A DNA stretch of 64,000 nt. Source: 2-12-FULL-60-25 sp003576745 (GTDB lineage: Bacteria; Patescibacteriota; Patescibacteriia; 2-12-FULL-60-25). Position 1 is the stretch's first letter. Every line of letters starts with the position of its first letter. Below, one piece after another: positions 1-8,452 of this stretch. The stretch is from positions 1 to 64,000 of the forward strand of contig SZOQ01000008.1 in NCBI GenBank assembly GCA_030272835.1, given 5' to 3'. The notes under the pieces are model-generated. The model ran no database searches. It saw only the letters and a program-made list of their open reading frames with translations, and was not told the DNA's origin. A program made the translations under genes and the position numbers.

Positions 1-24
1 TGAAAAGAAACAAGTGAGCGGTTC

Positions 25-205
25 GTAGTGAGTGGTTACGGGTTACGGGGCGCATGGCTTACAGACTACGAACCTACAATCTTACGGACCCAAGGTCATG
101 GGGTACAGGGCACAAGGCAAAGGGTTCGGGGCTCACGCCCTACGCCCCATGTCCTACGCAACCCTAACTCCCCACTCCCTGCTCCCTGTTCCGTATCCCG
201 ATTTT
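25..205 (+). repeat. Intergenic palindromic mosaic repeat, copy A
   Basis: A non-coding stretch built of G-rich modules (gtgagtggttacgggttac, then acgaacctacaatcttacg, then caaggcaaagggttcgggg) followed by C-rich modules (cctacgccccatgtcctac, then ctccctgctccctgttccg). The same modules recur in the same order at about eight other intergenic places in this window. No credible reading frame runs through it. Confidence 0.75.
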
Positions 206-422
206 ATGAATACAGCGTCGGAAACACCTCGATGGCGTAGGCGATAACCATAAGGAGAACGCCCGCAATACCCACCGCCTGCTCGCGTCTCATCATTCGA
301 AATACGCTCTTATCAATCTTGTGTTCGCGAAGCACGCGATGATGCACCATAAGCGCCGTATAGGCGATCATGAGTTTTCCGACGATATCGAGCGTTTTTG
401 CCATAAAGAAGAGCGGATCCAT
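204..422 (-). CDS. Small integral membrane protein, unknown function
   Basis: A 72-residue protein with two hydrophobic segments, about residues 12-27 (VGKLMIAYTALMVHHR) and 48-70 (AVGIAGVLLMVIAYAIEVFP), separated by a basic loop with RMMRREQ, so a two-helix membrane hairpin is likely. The start codon lies 4 nt after the stop of the upstream L,D-transpeptidase gene on the same strand, so the two are probably co-transcribed and may act together at the envelope. No family is recognised; the operon position is the main reason for believing it is real. Confidence 0.6.
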   Translation of the reverse strand: MDPLFFMAKTLDIVGKLMIAYTALMVHHRVLREHKIDKSVFRMMRREQAVGIAGVLLMVIAYAIEVFPTLYS

Positions 423-426
423 AGTA

Positions 427-1863
427 TTACGAATGCGTGATTACGGGCGTGCCCACATCGGCCCAGTTGTAAATCCATTCCGCATCGGCTTTTCCCGCAT
501 TAATGCAGCCATGACTCATGCGATACCCGAAATTATTGTGCCAATAGGCGTAGTGGATGTAGAACGGACCGAAAATACGCAAGTTATATTTGACGTTCGG
601 AAGGAAATAATTATCGGGATTCCCCGGACCATATATCCACTTGTAATCTTTCACGAAGATTTTTTCCAGCACCGTTGTTTCGAGTTCGGGCGTGGGATAT
701 TTTTTGAGCCCTGACGAAATCAAAAACGTCCGCGCGATGCGTCCGCGCTCATACGCATAGAGCCTCTGCTCGGTTAAATTCACCTCGATGAATTTTTCCT
801 CCATGCGCGGCGATACCACCACCGGTGCCACCGCAACCGTAGCGAGCTCTTTGCCGCCTCCTGCCCGCGTAATTTGCGCCATGGACAGCCCGCCGCGATA
901 CGTGGGATCGTGCAGAAGATATGCGCCGAACGGCGTACCGAACATGTCAACGATGCGAACCTCCGGCGGCGTACCGCCATTGCCCGCAATCGCCAATTCA
1001 TCGACCCCATCCCCGTCAAAGTCATATGCGGCGAGCGTTACGCCGGCGCGCCAGCTATCGGGAAATGGCTGGAATTCCTTTTGGAGTTCCGCCCCGCCGT
1101 CCACGGGAAGAAAACGCCGGACAAAAGGTTTCTGCCAGCTTTCAATGCCAACAACGATCTGCGGGCCTGACGGCGTACGCATGATGGCAAGCGTTATGCC
1201 GTCGCGCATGTTCTCGTCGAAAGCAAAAAAATCCATGCCGAGATTCTGCATGTCCTCATTAAAGATGCGCACATGCGGTCCTCCGCCCGGTCCCGGCGCC
1301 GTCACGATTTCCGCCTTGCCGTCGCCGTTAAGGTCATAAACGGCCACATGCGCGCCGCCTTGAAATTCTTTCTGATAGGCATGCGCGCCGCCTTTGAGAA
1401 CCTGAATGCCTTCGGCATTAAAAATATTGATCTGCGGCGCAATGCCCGGTCCCGGCGCCGTCACGATTTCCGTCTTGCCGTCGCCGTCCATATCCCCGGC
1501 GGCAACGCGCACGCCGCCCTTGAACCATTCCGGATACGCACGAAAGCTTTTGAGAAGTTCGCCTCCCGAAGAATAGATGCGCACTTCCGGGCTTCGATTC
1601 GGACCTGCCCCCACAATGAGCTCCTCCACGCCGTCACCGTCCATATCGCCGGCCGCGAGAAAAGCGCCCTGCACGTGCGCAGCCTCGAACGTGGAAAACC
1701 GCTGGCGTTCCGTAAAGGCCGATCGCCATAAACTCACCTCGGCCGTACGCGCATGCTCCGGACGCACGGGCACAGGCCGTATGGCCGCGGCTCGGACAGG
1801 CGGCATTCCGGATACAAACAACGCAAGCAGGAGAAGAGGGCCGATGATAGCGGTTCGCTTCAT
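427..1863 (-). CDS. Secreted FG-GAP repeat protein with C-terminal L,D-transpeptidase (YkuD) domain
   Basis: A 478-residue exported protein. Residues 1-27 form a signal peptide (MKRTAIIGPLLLLALFVSG...). The middle holds at least four FG-GAP/VCBS blades, each with an Asp-rich Ca-binding motif (DMDGDGVEEL, DMDGDGKTEI, DLNGDGKAEI, DFDGDGVDEL), expected to form a beta-propeller. The C-terminus has the YkuD catalytic signature, with a His followed by SHGCIN (catalytic Cys), which in this family makes 3-3 peptidoglycan crosslinks or attaches proteins to the wall. The start at 1863 is chosen over upstream ATGs because it begins the signal peptide and lies 10 nt from a TATACT -10 box. It is divergent from the P-type ATPase. 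The propeller may position the enzyme; that is inference. Confidence 0.85.
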   Translation of the reverse strand: MKRTAIIGPLLLLALFVSGMPPVRAAAIRPVPVRPEHARTAEVSLWRSAFTERQRFSTFEAAHVQGAFLAAGDMDGDGVEELIVGAGPNRSPEVRIYSSGGELLKSFRAYPEWFKGGVRVAAGDMDGDGKTEIVTAPGPGIAPQINIFNAEGIQVLKGGAHAYQKEFQGGAHVAVYDLNGDGKAEIVTAPGPGGGPHVRIFNEDMQNLGMDFFAFDENMRDGITLAIMRTPSGPQIVVGIESWQKPFVRRFLPVDGGAELQKEFQPFPDSWRAGVTLAAYDFDGDGVDELAIAGNGGTPPEVRIVDMFGTPFGAYLLHDPTYRGGLSMAQITRAGGGKELATVAVAPVVVSPRMEEKFIEVNLTEQRLYAYERGRIARTFLISSGLKKYPTPELETTVLEKIFVKDYKWIYGPGNPDNYFLPNVKYNLRIFGPFYIHYAYWHNNFGYRMSHGCINAGKADAEWIYNWADVGTPVITHS

Positions 1864-1873
1864 GATAGAGGCC

Positions 1874-1901
1874 AGTATAGCTGGTTTGACAGACTCCGCA
1901 A
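1874..1901 (-). promoter_or_regulatory. Promoter of the L,D-transpeptidase gene
   Basis: On the minus strand: TTGCGG, 16 bp, TATACT, then 10 nt to the ATG at 1863. The transcript would be leaderless or nearly so. Confidence 0.6.
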
Positions 1902-1922
1902 CGAAAAAAGAATGATTCCGTA

Positions 1923-1931
1923 TGCTACCAT
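1923..1931 (+). promoter_or_regulatory. Extended -10 element of the P-type ATPase gene
   Basis: TGCTACCAT, an extended -10 (TGN-TACCAT), ends 7 nt before the ATG at 1939. It decides the start: transcription should begin at that ATG, making upstream in-frame ATGs (1912, 1930) unlikely. Confidence 0.55.
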
Positions 1932-1938
1932 GAGGCCC

Positions 1939-4527
1939 ATGCTGACACGACAAATTCCTCCCCGAGAACTGGCAACGCTTCCCGTCCAGGCCGCCCTGAA
2001 AAAGCTGGAAACGGACAAAAAAGGACTTCCCGAAGAAGAGCGCGAGAACAGGCGCGTCCGATTCGGCTCCAATGACCTTCCGCAAAAAAAAGGGACGCCG
2101 ATTCTTGTTGTCTTTTTGAAGCAATTCACGAGCCCCTTCGTTTTTTTGCTCATCGGCGTCACCGTGGTTTCCCTGTATTTACGCGAATACAGTGACGCCA
2201 TCGTGATTGCCGCCGTTCTCCTTTTTAATGCGACGGTGGGGACCTTTCAGTCCGCGCGGGCCAGCAAAGCCCTGAAAGCTCTCTCGCAAGGCATTGTGTA
2301 CAATGCCCGCTGTCTCGTAGAAGGAACGAGCCGCGCCTGCGACATTCGCGAGATTGTGCCCGGCGACGTCATCCAGCTCGGCGCCGGAGACCGCATTCCC
2401 GCGGACGGGCGCTGGCTTGCGGCGAATAATCTCCGGGTGGACGAATCGAGCCTTACCGGAGAATCCGTATCGCATTCAAAAACCGCCGAGAGCATTGCCG
2501 TAAAGCCCAATGCGATTGCGGCGGATATTCGCAATGCGGGGTATGCGGGGACAAACGTCGTCGCCGGTTCCGGCCTTTTGCTGGTTACGACTATCGGAGA
2601 GCAAACCGAGGTCGGACGAATCGCGGCGAGTCTCACGGAAGCCCGGCCCGAGGCGCCGCTCATTCGGCGCGTCCGGACGCTGGCGCATCAGGTGCTCATC
2701 GTGGTGACGATCGCCGCCATTCTATTGCTCTTGAGCTCCGTTGCCTCCGGCGGACCTATTCTGCCGAATGTCACGCTCATCCTCGCCCTCATCGTATCGG
2801 TGATTCCCGAAGGCCTGCCCATCGTGCTCACCGTGGTTCTTGCGCGCGGCGTGTGGGACATGAGCCGGAAAAACGCCATCGTTCGCAATCTCGAATCCGT
2901 GGAGGCGCTGGGAGGCGTGGACATTATCTTCACGGACAAAACAGGCACGCTCACGCAAAATGAATTGCATCTGAAACAGGCCGTGCTTGCCGACGGAACC
3001 ACCGTGCATATCGAGGACGGGTCTGTTCCCCGGCCTCATACAAACGGAAATGCCGAACACGCGGCGCGGTTTGCGGAAATCCTTGCCGCCGTGGCCGATC
3101 CGGGCGCCGGCATGGATACCCGCCTCTCAAGCATTGACCCCATCGACCGGGCGCTCCTCGAGCTCCCAAGAATGCTTTCCATCAAAAGCCCGGTTCAGTA
3201 TTCGGAACGGCCCTTTGACGGAAAGCGCCGAACGCGGGCCGTAACCACGACCTTGAGTACAAAGGAGGACATTGCCATTTTGGCCGGCAGTCCCGAACAA
3301 ATTCTCGATGCATGCGGAGGCGTGGATACAGAGACGACGCAGGCGATGAATACCATGACGTCCGGGGGCCTCCGGGTCATCGCCTTTGCGGAAGCCCCGG
3401 GCAACAACCTCGAACGCGCCGACGGCGCCTGGATATATGCGGGTATGGTGGGGCTCCGCGACAATCCCCGGCTCGAAGCGAAGGATGCCCTCGCCTGGTG
3501 CCGCAAACACAATATCAACGTGATTATGGTCACAGGCGATCATCCGGAAACCGCCTATGCCATTGCGCATGAACTCGGCATGACTCGGTCGCGGAGCCAG
3601 GTTGTCTTGGGAGAGGAATTGATGCGGCTCGAAGACAAAGAACTCTCTAATGCCCTCGCCTCCCTCAAGGTGATTGCCCGCGCAACGCCGGAAACCAAAA
3701 TGCGCCTTATCCACGTTTCGCGCAAAGACGGCTCTGTTATTGCCATGACGGGCGACGGCGTGAACGACGCGCCGGCCCTCCATGCCGCGGATGTCGGCAT
3801 TGCCATGGGGAAGAGCGGCACCGACGTGGCCCGCGGAGCCGCAGATCTTGTTCTCGTGGACGATAATTTTGCCACCATCGTTTCCGCCATCCAGGAAGGA
3901 AGATCCGTGGTGGGAAATATCGAAAAAGTCGTCACCTATCTTTTTGCCACTTCGAGCGCCGAGCTCGTTCTTATTTCCATGGCGATGTTCTTCTATCTTC
4001 CGACGCCGCTTTTGGCGGCGCAAATATTGTGGCTGAATCTGGTGACCGACGGATTTTTGGATATCGCCCTTGCCATGGAACCCATGCACGGCGGACACAC
4101 GCGGCCCCCGCGCGGACGCCTGATCAGCAAAAGAGCATGGACGCGTATTGCCCTCCTGGGAGCGTCCATGGGGATTATCGGCATCGGCGTGTATGCATAT
4201 GCCCTGAATACCAATGGCGACACGCTTCGATATTCCGTAACCCTTCTCGCCATGTCCGTTATGCAGTGGTGGAGCGCCTGGAGCAATCGCTCGTCAACAA
4301 CCTCCATCTTCCGGCTCAATCCATTCGGAAATATCCCCCTCATTATCGCAACCGGCATCGTGCTCTTCCTTATGACCGTGGCCCTGTACGGCGGACCGCT
4401 CTCGTCCCTTCTGCGCATCGGGCCGCTTCCCCTTTCCACATGGCTCTGGATTGTCCCGCTCGCGGCCATTCCCGTTGTGGTGGACGAATTTTGGAAGCTC
4501 GCGCATCGAAGAACGGTAAAGGCATAA
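1939..4527 (+). CDS. P-type cation-transporting ATPase (P2 type, Ca2+/monovalent cation pump)
   Basis: An 862-residue integral membrane pump. The N-terminus resembles the cation ATPase N domain (ATLPVQAALKKLETDKKGL). The actuator motif is SSLTGES; the phosphorylated Asp is about residue 333 in FTDKTGTLTQNE; the hinge is TGDGVNDAPAL. The M4 segment contains PEGLP, the ion-binding motif of P2A/P2B (Ca2+, Na+/K+-like) pumps, and no heavy-metal CxxC domain is seen. About ten membrane segments are visible, with the last six after residue 650. Length fits the family (850-950). It is transcribed alone, divergent from the L,D-transpeptidase. The ion cannot be set from sequence alone; Ca2+ is the best guess. 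Confidence 0.9.
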   Translation: MLTRQIPPRELATLPVQAALKKLETDKKGLPEEERENRRVRFGSNDLPQKKGTPILVVFLKQFTSPFVFLLIGVTVVSLYLREYSDAIVIAAVLLFNATVGTFQSARASKALKALSQGIVYNARCLVEGTSRACDIREIVPGDVIQLGAGDRIPADGRWLAANNLRVDESSLTGESVSHSKTAESIAVKPNAIAADIRNAGYAGTNVVAGSGLLLVTTIGEQTEVGRIAASLTEARPEAPLIRRVRTLAHQVLIVVTIAAILLLLSSVASGGPILPNVTLILALIVSVIPEGLPIVLTVVLARGVWDMSRKNAIVRNLESVEALGGVDIIFTDKTGTLTQNELHLKQAVLADGTTVHIEDGSVPRPHTNGNAEHAARFAEILAAVADPGAGMDTRLSSIDPIDRALLELPRMLSIKSPVQYSERPFDGKRRTRAVTTTLSTKEDIAILAGSPEQILDACGGVDTETTQAMNTMTSGGLRVIAFAEAPGNNLERADGAWIYAGMVGLRDNPRLEAKDALAWCRKHNINVIMVTGDHPETAYAIAHELGMTRSRSQVVLGEELMRLEDKELSNALASLKVIARATPETKMRLIHVSRKDGSVIAMTGDGVNDAPALHAADVGIAMGKSGTDVARGAADLVLVDDNFATIVSAIQEGRSVVGNIEKVVTYLFATSSAELVLISMAMFFYLPTPLLAAQILWLNLVTDGFLDIALAMEPMHGGHTRPPRGRLISKRAWTRIALLGASMGIIGIGVYAYALNTNGDTLRYSVTLLAMSVMQWWSAWSNRSSTTSIFRLNPFGNIPLIIATGIVLFLMTVALYGGPLSSLLRIGPLPLSTWLWIVPLAAIPVVVDEFWKLAHRRTVKA

Positions 4528-4877
4528 CATAAAACGCTCGATCCAATATGAACGGAACGGAGCATTTCGGGAAATTATATCTCTTTCATCGTTTCCCGGG
4601 TAAGCAATGCCGCGATGAACGCCCCACGAATACATTGCGTCTTCCATATCCCGAGCCATCTATATCACTGCCCATCGAAGATGTCTCTGGGCTGCATCTT
4701 ATTCGGGAGCATGACTCCGCTGATTCAGGATACCAAGTGATTCTGTGTTGGATGTTGGGGCATCGCTCTGGCCACGGGCCTTGCCGATGGTCATTCTGGA
4801 CTGCCGCTCGCATCAGACGTTGATCGTTCATGGCCATAGCGACGAACTGTCATCTCAATCCTTTCTGATTATACGAT
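4528..4877. other. Intergenic region without recognisable gene
   Basis: About 350 bp between the ATPase and the next terminator. Open frames here (for example a 91-codon frame from 4548) have no Shine-Dalgarno site, no promoter-like -10 at the start and no protein-like composition, so no gene is called. Confidence 0.5.
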
Positions 4878-4917
4878 TCAAAAACCCCCGTCACGATCGA
4901 CATCGCGACGGGGGTTA
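4878..4917 (-). terminator. Intrinsic terminator of the 201-aa gene
   Basis: A 10-bp stem (AACCCCCGTC pairing with GACGGGGGTT) followed on the minus strand by a run of T. Confidence 0.8.
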
Positions 4918-4985
4918 GAGAAAGACCAAGGGACAAAGGATCCGAGCACTATTTCAAGTGCCGAGGTTCCAAGCGTCCAAGGTCA

Positions 4986-5591
4986 TCACTTGCGGAGAGC
5001 AACGAAACGGTAGTGCTCGAGCCACATGCTGTCGGGATCGTCATAGCTCAGGCTCAGGTGGCGCTTGCCGCGGGCGTACCAGAGTTCCGGCACGCTGAGG
5101 TCGCCGTTCGGAAGACGCCACGAGGAGCCGAGAGCCACGACGGGGAACTCACGCTGGAGATCCGGATGAGCGGCTCCGAGGAAGAGCAATTCCACGATCG
5201 AGGCGGGTTTGAGCCCCCTGCGATCGAGCTCGGCCTTCACCTGGTCCGTCGTGAGCCTCTCGTCCAGATGGACGAGGACGACTTCGACCTCGCGCTTGCC
5301 ATCGCTCTTCTTGAGCGGGAAATACGTCTCCGTGATATTTTCGTTCACGTAGCCGTACTTGCCTGCTGCGATCATGTCGGCGAGGGTCTGCGACCGATCG
5401 ATGGTGATACGGTAGACCGTCTCGGAGCCCTTTTGTGCGGGCTCGCGGACCTCGACCCTGCCTTCGATGAGGGCCTGCAGATGGTCCATGATGTTTCTAT
5501 AATCCAACGTTCCTTCGGCGACGCGGCGGATCAGTTCGTCCGTGCGCCTCCGAAGTTTTCCGTACTGCTCGTCATCGACACATCGCGTCAT
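4986..5591 (-). CDS. Conserved hypothetical protein, 201 aa
   Basis: A soluble, charged protein with no signal peptide or membrane helix. The N-terminal third looks helical (RRRTDELIRRVAEGTLDYR); a beta-rich middle follows (VYRITIDRSQTLADMIAAG) and then a C-terminal part with GSSWRLPNGDLSVPELW. No enzyme motif is recognised. Expression signals are strong: a TTGACA-17-TATATT promoter, a leader of about 66 nt, and a near-perfect Shine-Dalgarno site (AAAGGAGG) 6 nt before the ATG, with an intrinsic terminator behind. Codons are heavily G/C-ending. It probably belongs to a lineage-specific family and is likely well expressed; function unknown. Confidence 0.8.
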   Translation of the reverse strand: MTRCVDDEQYGKLRRRTDELIRRVAEGTLDYRNIMDHLQALIEGRVEVREPAQKGSETVYRITIDRSQTLADMIAAGKYGYVNENITETYFPLKKSDGKREVEVVLVHLDERLTTDQVKAELDRRGLKPASIVELLFLGAAHPDLQREFPVVALGSSWRLPNGDLSVPELWYARGKRHLSLSYDDPDSMWLEHYRFVALRK

Positions 5592-5663
5592 GACAAGCCT
5601 CCTTTGTAATAGGACATGCCCGTGTTCCGCACAGGCGCGGGGCGTTCACGCGAACGACGTCAA

Positions 5664-5692
5664 AATATAGCGTATGTTTGCGGTTTTGTCAA
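5664..5692 (-). promoter_or_regulatory. Promoter of the 201-aa hypothetical gene
   Basis: Minus strand TTGACA, 17 bp, TATATT; leader of roughly 66 nt before the Shine-Dalgarno-led ATG at 5591. Confidence 0.75.
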
Positions 5693-6381
5693 TGCATCCG
5701 ATGCGCCTTTTTCCAGGCCTCGATGTCCTTATGATGGCCGGACAAAAGAATCTTCGGCACCTTTATGCCGAGCCATGTTTCAGGACGGGTATATTGCGGG
5801 TACTCTCCTTCGCCGTCCGACCAGGATTCCTCGGCGAGCGATGCTTCTTTTCCGAGCACTCCCGGGACATGCCGCGCGATGGCGTCGGTCATGACAAGCG
5901 CGGGAAGCTCGCCGCCGGTAAGCACATATGGCCCGATGGAAAACACCTCATCCGCGAGCCGGTCCAGAATGCGCTGATCCATGCCTTCGTACCGGCCGCA
6001 AAGGAACACAATGCGGGTATAACGCGTGGCCAGGCGCGCGGCATCGGCATGCGTAAACGGCTTGCCGTTCGCGGCCGTGGCGATAACGCGCGCGCGCGCG
6101 GCGCCGGTTCGTCGGCGGCCGGTTTTGATATTCCGAAGTTTGAGCCATGCGAGCGCCTCCAAAAACGGCTGCGGTTTCATGAGCATGCCGGGTCCGCCGC
6201 CGAAAGGTTTGTCGTCCACGGTTTTATGCCTGTCATGCGTCCAGCGGCGCAGATTGTGCGCATGAAAAGAGAGGAGGCGCTTCCGCGCCGCCCGTCCCAA
6301 CATCGATGCCTGAACATACGGATGAATGACTTCCGGAAAAATCGTCAGGTAATCGAAACGTAATGTCTTTCGTTTAGCCAT
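5689..6381 (-). CDS. trmD: tRNA (guanine37-N1)-methyltransferase TrmD
   Basis: A 230-residue SPOUT-class enzyme that methylates G37 of tRNAs reading CNN codons, using S-adenosylmethionine. The N-terminus has FDYLTIFPEVIHPYVQ, followed by the conserved DDKPFGGGPGML loop. The knot region is GRYEGMDQRI and the SAM-binding SIGPYVLTGGELPA; the C-terminal helical domain ends WLGIKVPKILLSGHH. Length is normal for the family. MAKRKTL at 6381 is taken as the start; an in-frame ATG 9 nt upstream is possible. It lies downstream of rpsP and the KH gene, the classic rpsP-ylqC-trmD order, but rimM is missing from this cluster and a terminator separates it from the KH gene. Confidence 0.93.
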   Translation of the reverse strand: MAKRKTLRFDYLTIFPEVIHPYVQASMLGRAARKRLLSFHAHNLRRWTHDRHKTVDDKPFGGGPGMLMKPQPFLEALAWLKLRNIKTGRRRTGAARARVIATAANGKPFTHADAARLATRYTRIVFLCGRYEGMDQRILDRLADEVFSIGPYVLTGGELPALVMTDAIARHVPGVLGKEASLAEESWSDGEGEYPQYTRPETWLGIKVPKILLSGHHKDIEAWKKAHRMH

Positions 6382-6388
6382 ACATAGC

Positions 6389-6418
6389 AAAAACCATGGG
6401 GATCATCCCATGGTTTTT
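6389..6418. terminator. Bidirectional terminator between the KH gene and trmD
   Basis: A 12-bp perfect stem (AAAAACCATGGG with CCCATGGTTTTT) around a 6-nt loop, with A and T runs on either side. Confidence 0.75.
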
Positions 6419-6434
6419 GCGACTTGTCGATAAT

Positions 6435-6797
6435 TTAGATGCCGAGATCCGCGAGGTCCTGATCGGTGACCATCCCCGCCTCGCCATGCGTGGCGCTGCC
6501 GCCGACGGACTGCGACTTCCGCTCCTGATGTTCGCGCCGAAGTTCATCCGGCTCGAAAATTTTCAGGTTCACGCGCGCATTTTCTTTGGCGCCGACCGTT
6601 TTCAGAAGAATACGGAGAGCACGGGCGGTTTGGCCCTGACGGCCGATAATATATCCCATGTCGTCCTGATTAATATGGAGCGTAATGAGCACGCCCCGGT
6701 CATCCACGGTCCGTTCGGTCCGGACATCCTCTGGATGATTAACAAGCGCCTTTACGGCATACTCAACGAACTCCTGATCCTTATACGCTTCAGCCAT
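6435..6797 (-). CDS. khpA: KH-domain RNA-binding protein (KhpA/YlqC family)
   Basis: A 120-residue protein with a single KH fold. The GxxG loop is IGRQGQTARALRILLKTVG near residues 55-75, the RNA-binding feature of this family. The C-terminal 40 residues (ELRREHQERKSQSVGG...) are a charged extension beyond the usual 75-85-residue KhpA. The start MAEAYKDQEFVEY at 6797 is chosen because it matches the usual KhpA beginning and a TACATC box lies about 8 nt before it. It sits between rpsP and trmD as in many bacteria. Family members bind RNA, often as a heterodimer with KhpB (not in this window). Confidence 0.88.
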   Translation of the reverse strand: MAEAYKDQEFVEYAVKALVNHPEDVRTERTVDDRGVLITLHINQDDMGYIIGRQGQTARALRILLKTVGAKENARVNLKIFEPDELRREHQERKSQSVGGSATHGEAGMVTDQDLADLGI

Positions 6798-6920
6798 AAC
6801 GTAGATGTAAATGAGCTTCTGCTCTATTGGGTTAAGGAATGTGTGGCGAAAGCTGTCGGACCGCGCCGTGCGCAAGTGCGCACAAAGAGGGACATTCTTT
6901 CGTCGTGCCAGAGCATAGCA

Positions 6921-6950
6921 AAAACACCCGCCCTTGGGAAGGGCGGGTGT
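6921..6950 (-). terminator. Intrinsic terminator downstream of rpsP
   Basis: An 11-bp perfect stem (CACCCGCCCTT with AAGGGCGGGTG), loop GGG, followed by TTTTT on the minus strand. Confidence 0.85.
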
Positions 6951-6962
6951 GGCATATTCGCG

Positions 6963-7451
6963 TTATTCGGCAGGTTTCTCTTCTGCAGACGGCGGGGCAG
7001 TTTCCGGCAGGACAGCGGCTTCCGGTTGCGGTTCCGGTCGGGAATCTAATGCTTCCGTGGCGGCTTCGGCTTGAGCTTTCGCCCGCTCTTCCGCCATGCG
7101 CGCTTCTTCTTTTGCTTTTGCATCCTCGACCGCTTTTTTCTCCTCTTCACGTTTGAGGTTCAGCTTTTCCTTGCGCGTCGTTGAAAGCCGCATGGTCTTC
7201 CGCTTGTCTCCCTCGAGAATACGCTGATCAACCAGCAAATTCCATACGGTTTCGGAAGGCTGGGCTCCCTTGTCGAGCCATGCCTTGATCCGGTCAGCCT
7301 TCAGCTGGATATCGACCGGATTGGCGCGCGGGTTATAGGTGCCCAAATTCTCCAAATAATCCCCGAGCGGGTCCTTGGTCTTTTCGCACACGATAAGTCG
7401 GTACATGGGGGCATTCCGCTTCCCGACCCGGCGCAATCGGATACTTAACAT
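6963..7451 (-). CDS. rpsP: 30S ribosomal protein bS16 with long acidic/Ala-rich C-terminal tail
   Basis: A 162-residue protein. Residues 1-80 are standard bS16 (MLSIRLRRVGKRNAPMYRL, then GDYLENLGTYNPRA and DRIKAWLDKGAQPSETV). The remaining half is an extension: a Glu/Lys/Ala-rich helix (about residues 95-130) followed by a Pro/Glu-rich tail ending EEKPAE. Typical bS16 is 80-95 residues, so the protein is nearly doubled. The start at 7451 is fixed by the bS16 N-terminus and by a TTGACG-17-TACGAT promoter 10 nt upstream; an earlier in-frame ATG lies before that promoter. It heads the rpsP-khpA-trmD gene order. Confidence 0.93.
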   Translation of the reverse strand: MLSIRLRRVGKRNAPMYRLIVCEKTKDPLGDYLENLGTYNPRANPVDIQLKADRIKAWLDKGAQPSETVWNLLVDQRILEGDKRKTMRLSTTRKEKLNLKREEEKKAVEDAKAKEEARMAEERAKAQAEAATEALDSRPEPQPEAAVLPETAPPSAEEKPAE

Positions 7452-7461
7452 AGGTGGCGGA

Positions 7462-7490
7462 ATCGTAATGGAAAGAGGGCATTCCGTCAA
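7462..7490 (-). promoter_or_regulatory. rpsP promoter
   Basis: Minus strand TTGACG, 17 bp, TACGAT, then 10 nt to the ATG, giving a leaderless or 3-nt-leader mRNA. Confidence 0.75.
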
Positions 7491-7526
7491 GCAGGCGGAG
7501 GGTTCATCCGGCGGGGGAGGACAAAC

Positions 7527-7563
7527 AAAAAGCCCCAGTACCCTGCCGGTCGGATACTGGGGC
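7527..7563 (-). terminator. Intrinsic terminator of the 273-aa gene
   Basis: A 9-bp stem (GCCCCAGTA with TACTGGGGC) followed by TTTTTG on the minus strand. Confidence 0.8.
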
Positions 7564-7568
7564 GAAAT

Positions 7569-8390
7569 TCAGGACATGATGATGACGGCCGCGGGTCCGC
7601 TCCCGTCTTCGGGGCGGAAGAGACTGGCGTTCCATTCCCCGCTACGCCTAGTGGCAAGGAGAACTCTCCGTTCGCCTCCGGATTCCTCCGCATATGTCCC
7701 GCCGAGAATGACGTCGGGAAACGGCACATCGTGCTGAAGCACGAACCATGCGAAGCTCGCCAGGTCCATGAGAAAATCACTTGATGCGACATCGCCGCGC
7801 TGGCAATCCAAAAAGGTTCGCCAGGCCACATGCCGCGGATCCACGCCCACAAGCCCTACGCCCGCCTGCGAAAAACGGACGGCCGGATCCTGCGGACCCA
7901 CGAGATGTTGGCAAGCGTCGAGGAGATCGCCGCTCGCCCTCACGGATGCCGCGTCCAAGAGCGTTTCCGTATGAACGTCCCATGAAAAGAACGGAAGGCA
8001 CAGACCATGATGGGCGGGAAGGCGCATGTCATTGGCCGCGGCGCCGATGCGCTTGGTGAATTCGGCGTCAGGCACCGAGAGCTTGGAGGGAACGCCCGCT
8101 TTCAGCATGCGGCTCGCGGCCTTTCTGAGCATTTCGCGGATCCTGTTGCGGTTGCCGTGCAGACCCGCGAAGCTTTGCGGCTCGCGAACGGGGTAGGTGA
8201 TGGCATCGACGTTCGCAATGTCCTCTTCGCTCGGCCGACGCACCTCCCAGGAAACAAACGGAAGTCTCGAGCTTTGACGCACCTTGGCGCGCGCGAGCCA
8301 CATCGGATTGCTGGGGGCGCGGGTTCGCGATTCCATGGTGGAATTCGGCCCCATTCCCATGAATGTACGGTCAGATTTATCATCCGGCAT
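7569..8390 (-). CDS. Hypothetical protein, 273 aa
   Basis: A soluble protein of unknown family. The N-terminus (MPDDKSDRTFMGMGPNSTM) looks unstructured. The middle has RIREMLRKAASRMLKAGVPS and LPFFSWDVHTETLLDAASV, and the C-terminal half is hydrophobic-beta in character (VILGGTYAEESGGERRVLL). No catalytic motif was recognised. The start at 8390 rests on a strong Shine-Dalgarno site (GAGGAGG, 6 nt before the ATG) behind a TTGACG-17-AAGGTT promoter with a leader of about 27 nt. It belongs to the Shine-Dalgarno-led group of lineage-specific genes in this window. Confidence 0.75.
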   Translation of the reverse strand: MPDDKSDRTFMGMGPNSTMESRTRAPSNPMWLARAKVRQSSRLPFVSWEVRRPSEEDIANVDAITYPVREPQSFAGLHGNRNRIREMLRKAASRMLKAGVPSKLSVPDAEFTKRIGAAANDMRLPAHHGLCLPFFSWDVHTETLLDAASVRASGDLLDACQHLVGPQDPAVRFSQAGVGLVGVDPRHVAWRTFLDCQRGDVASSDFLMDLASFAWFVLQHDVPFPDVILGGTYAEESGGERRVLLATRRSGEWNASLFRPEDGSGPAAVIIMS

Positions 8391-8423
8391 TCCGTCCTCC
8401 TCGCTCCGTGAAAGAGCATTCTC

Positions 8424-8452
8424 AACCTTGCAGAAAAAAGCGCATTCGTCAA
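8424..8452 (-). promoter_or_regulatory. Promoter of the 273-aa gene
   Basis: Minus strand TTGACG, 17 bp, AAGGTT. The -10 is weaker than others, but the spacing matches the window-wide pattern. Confidence 0.5.

Noticed and set aside
4548..4823. 91-codon frame after the ATPase
   Set aside because: No expression signals and no protein-like pattern.
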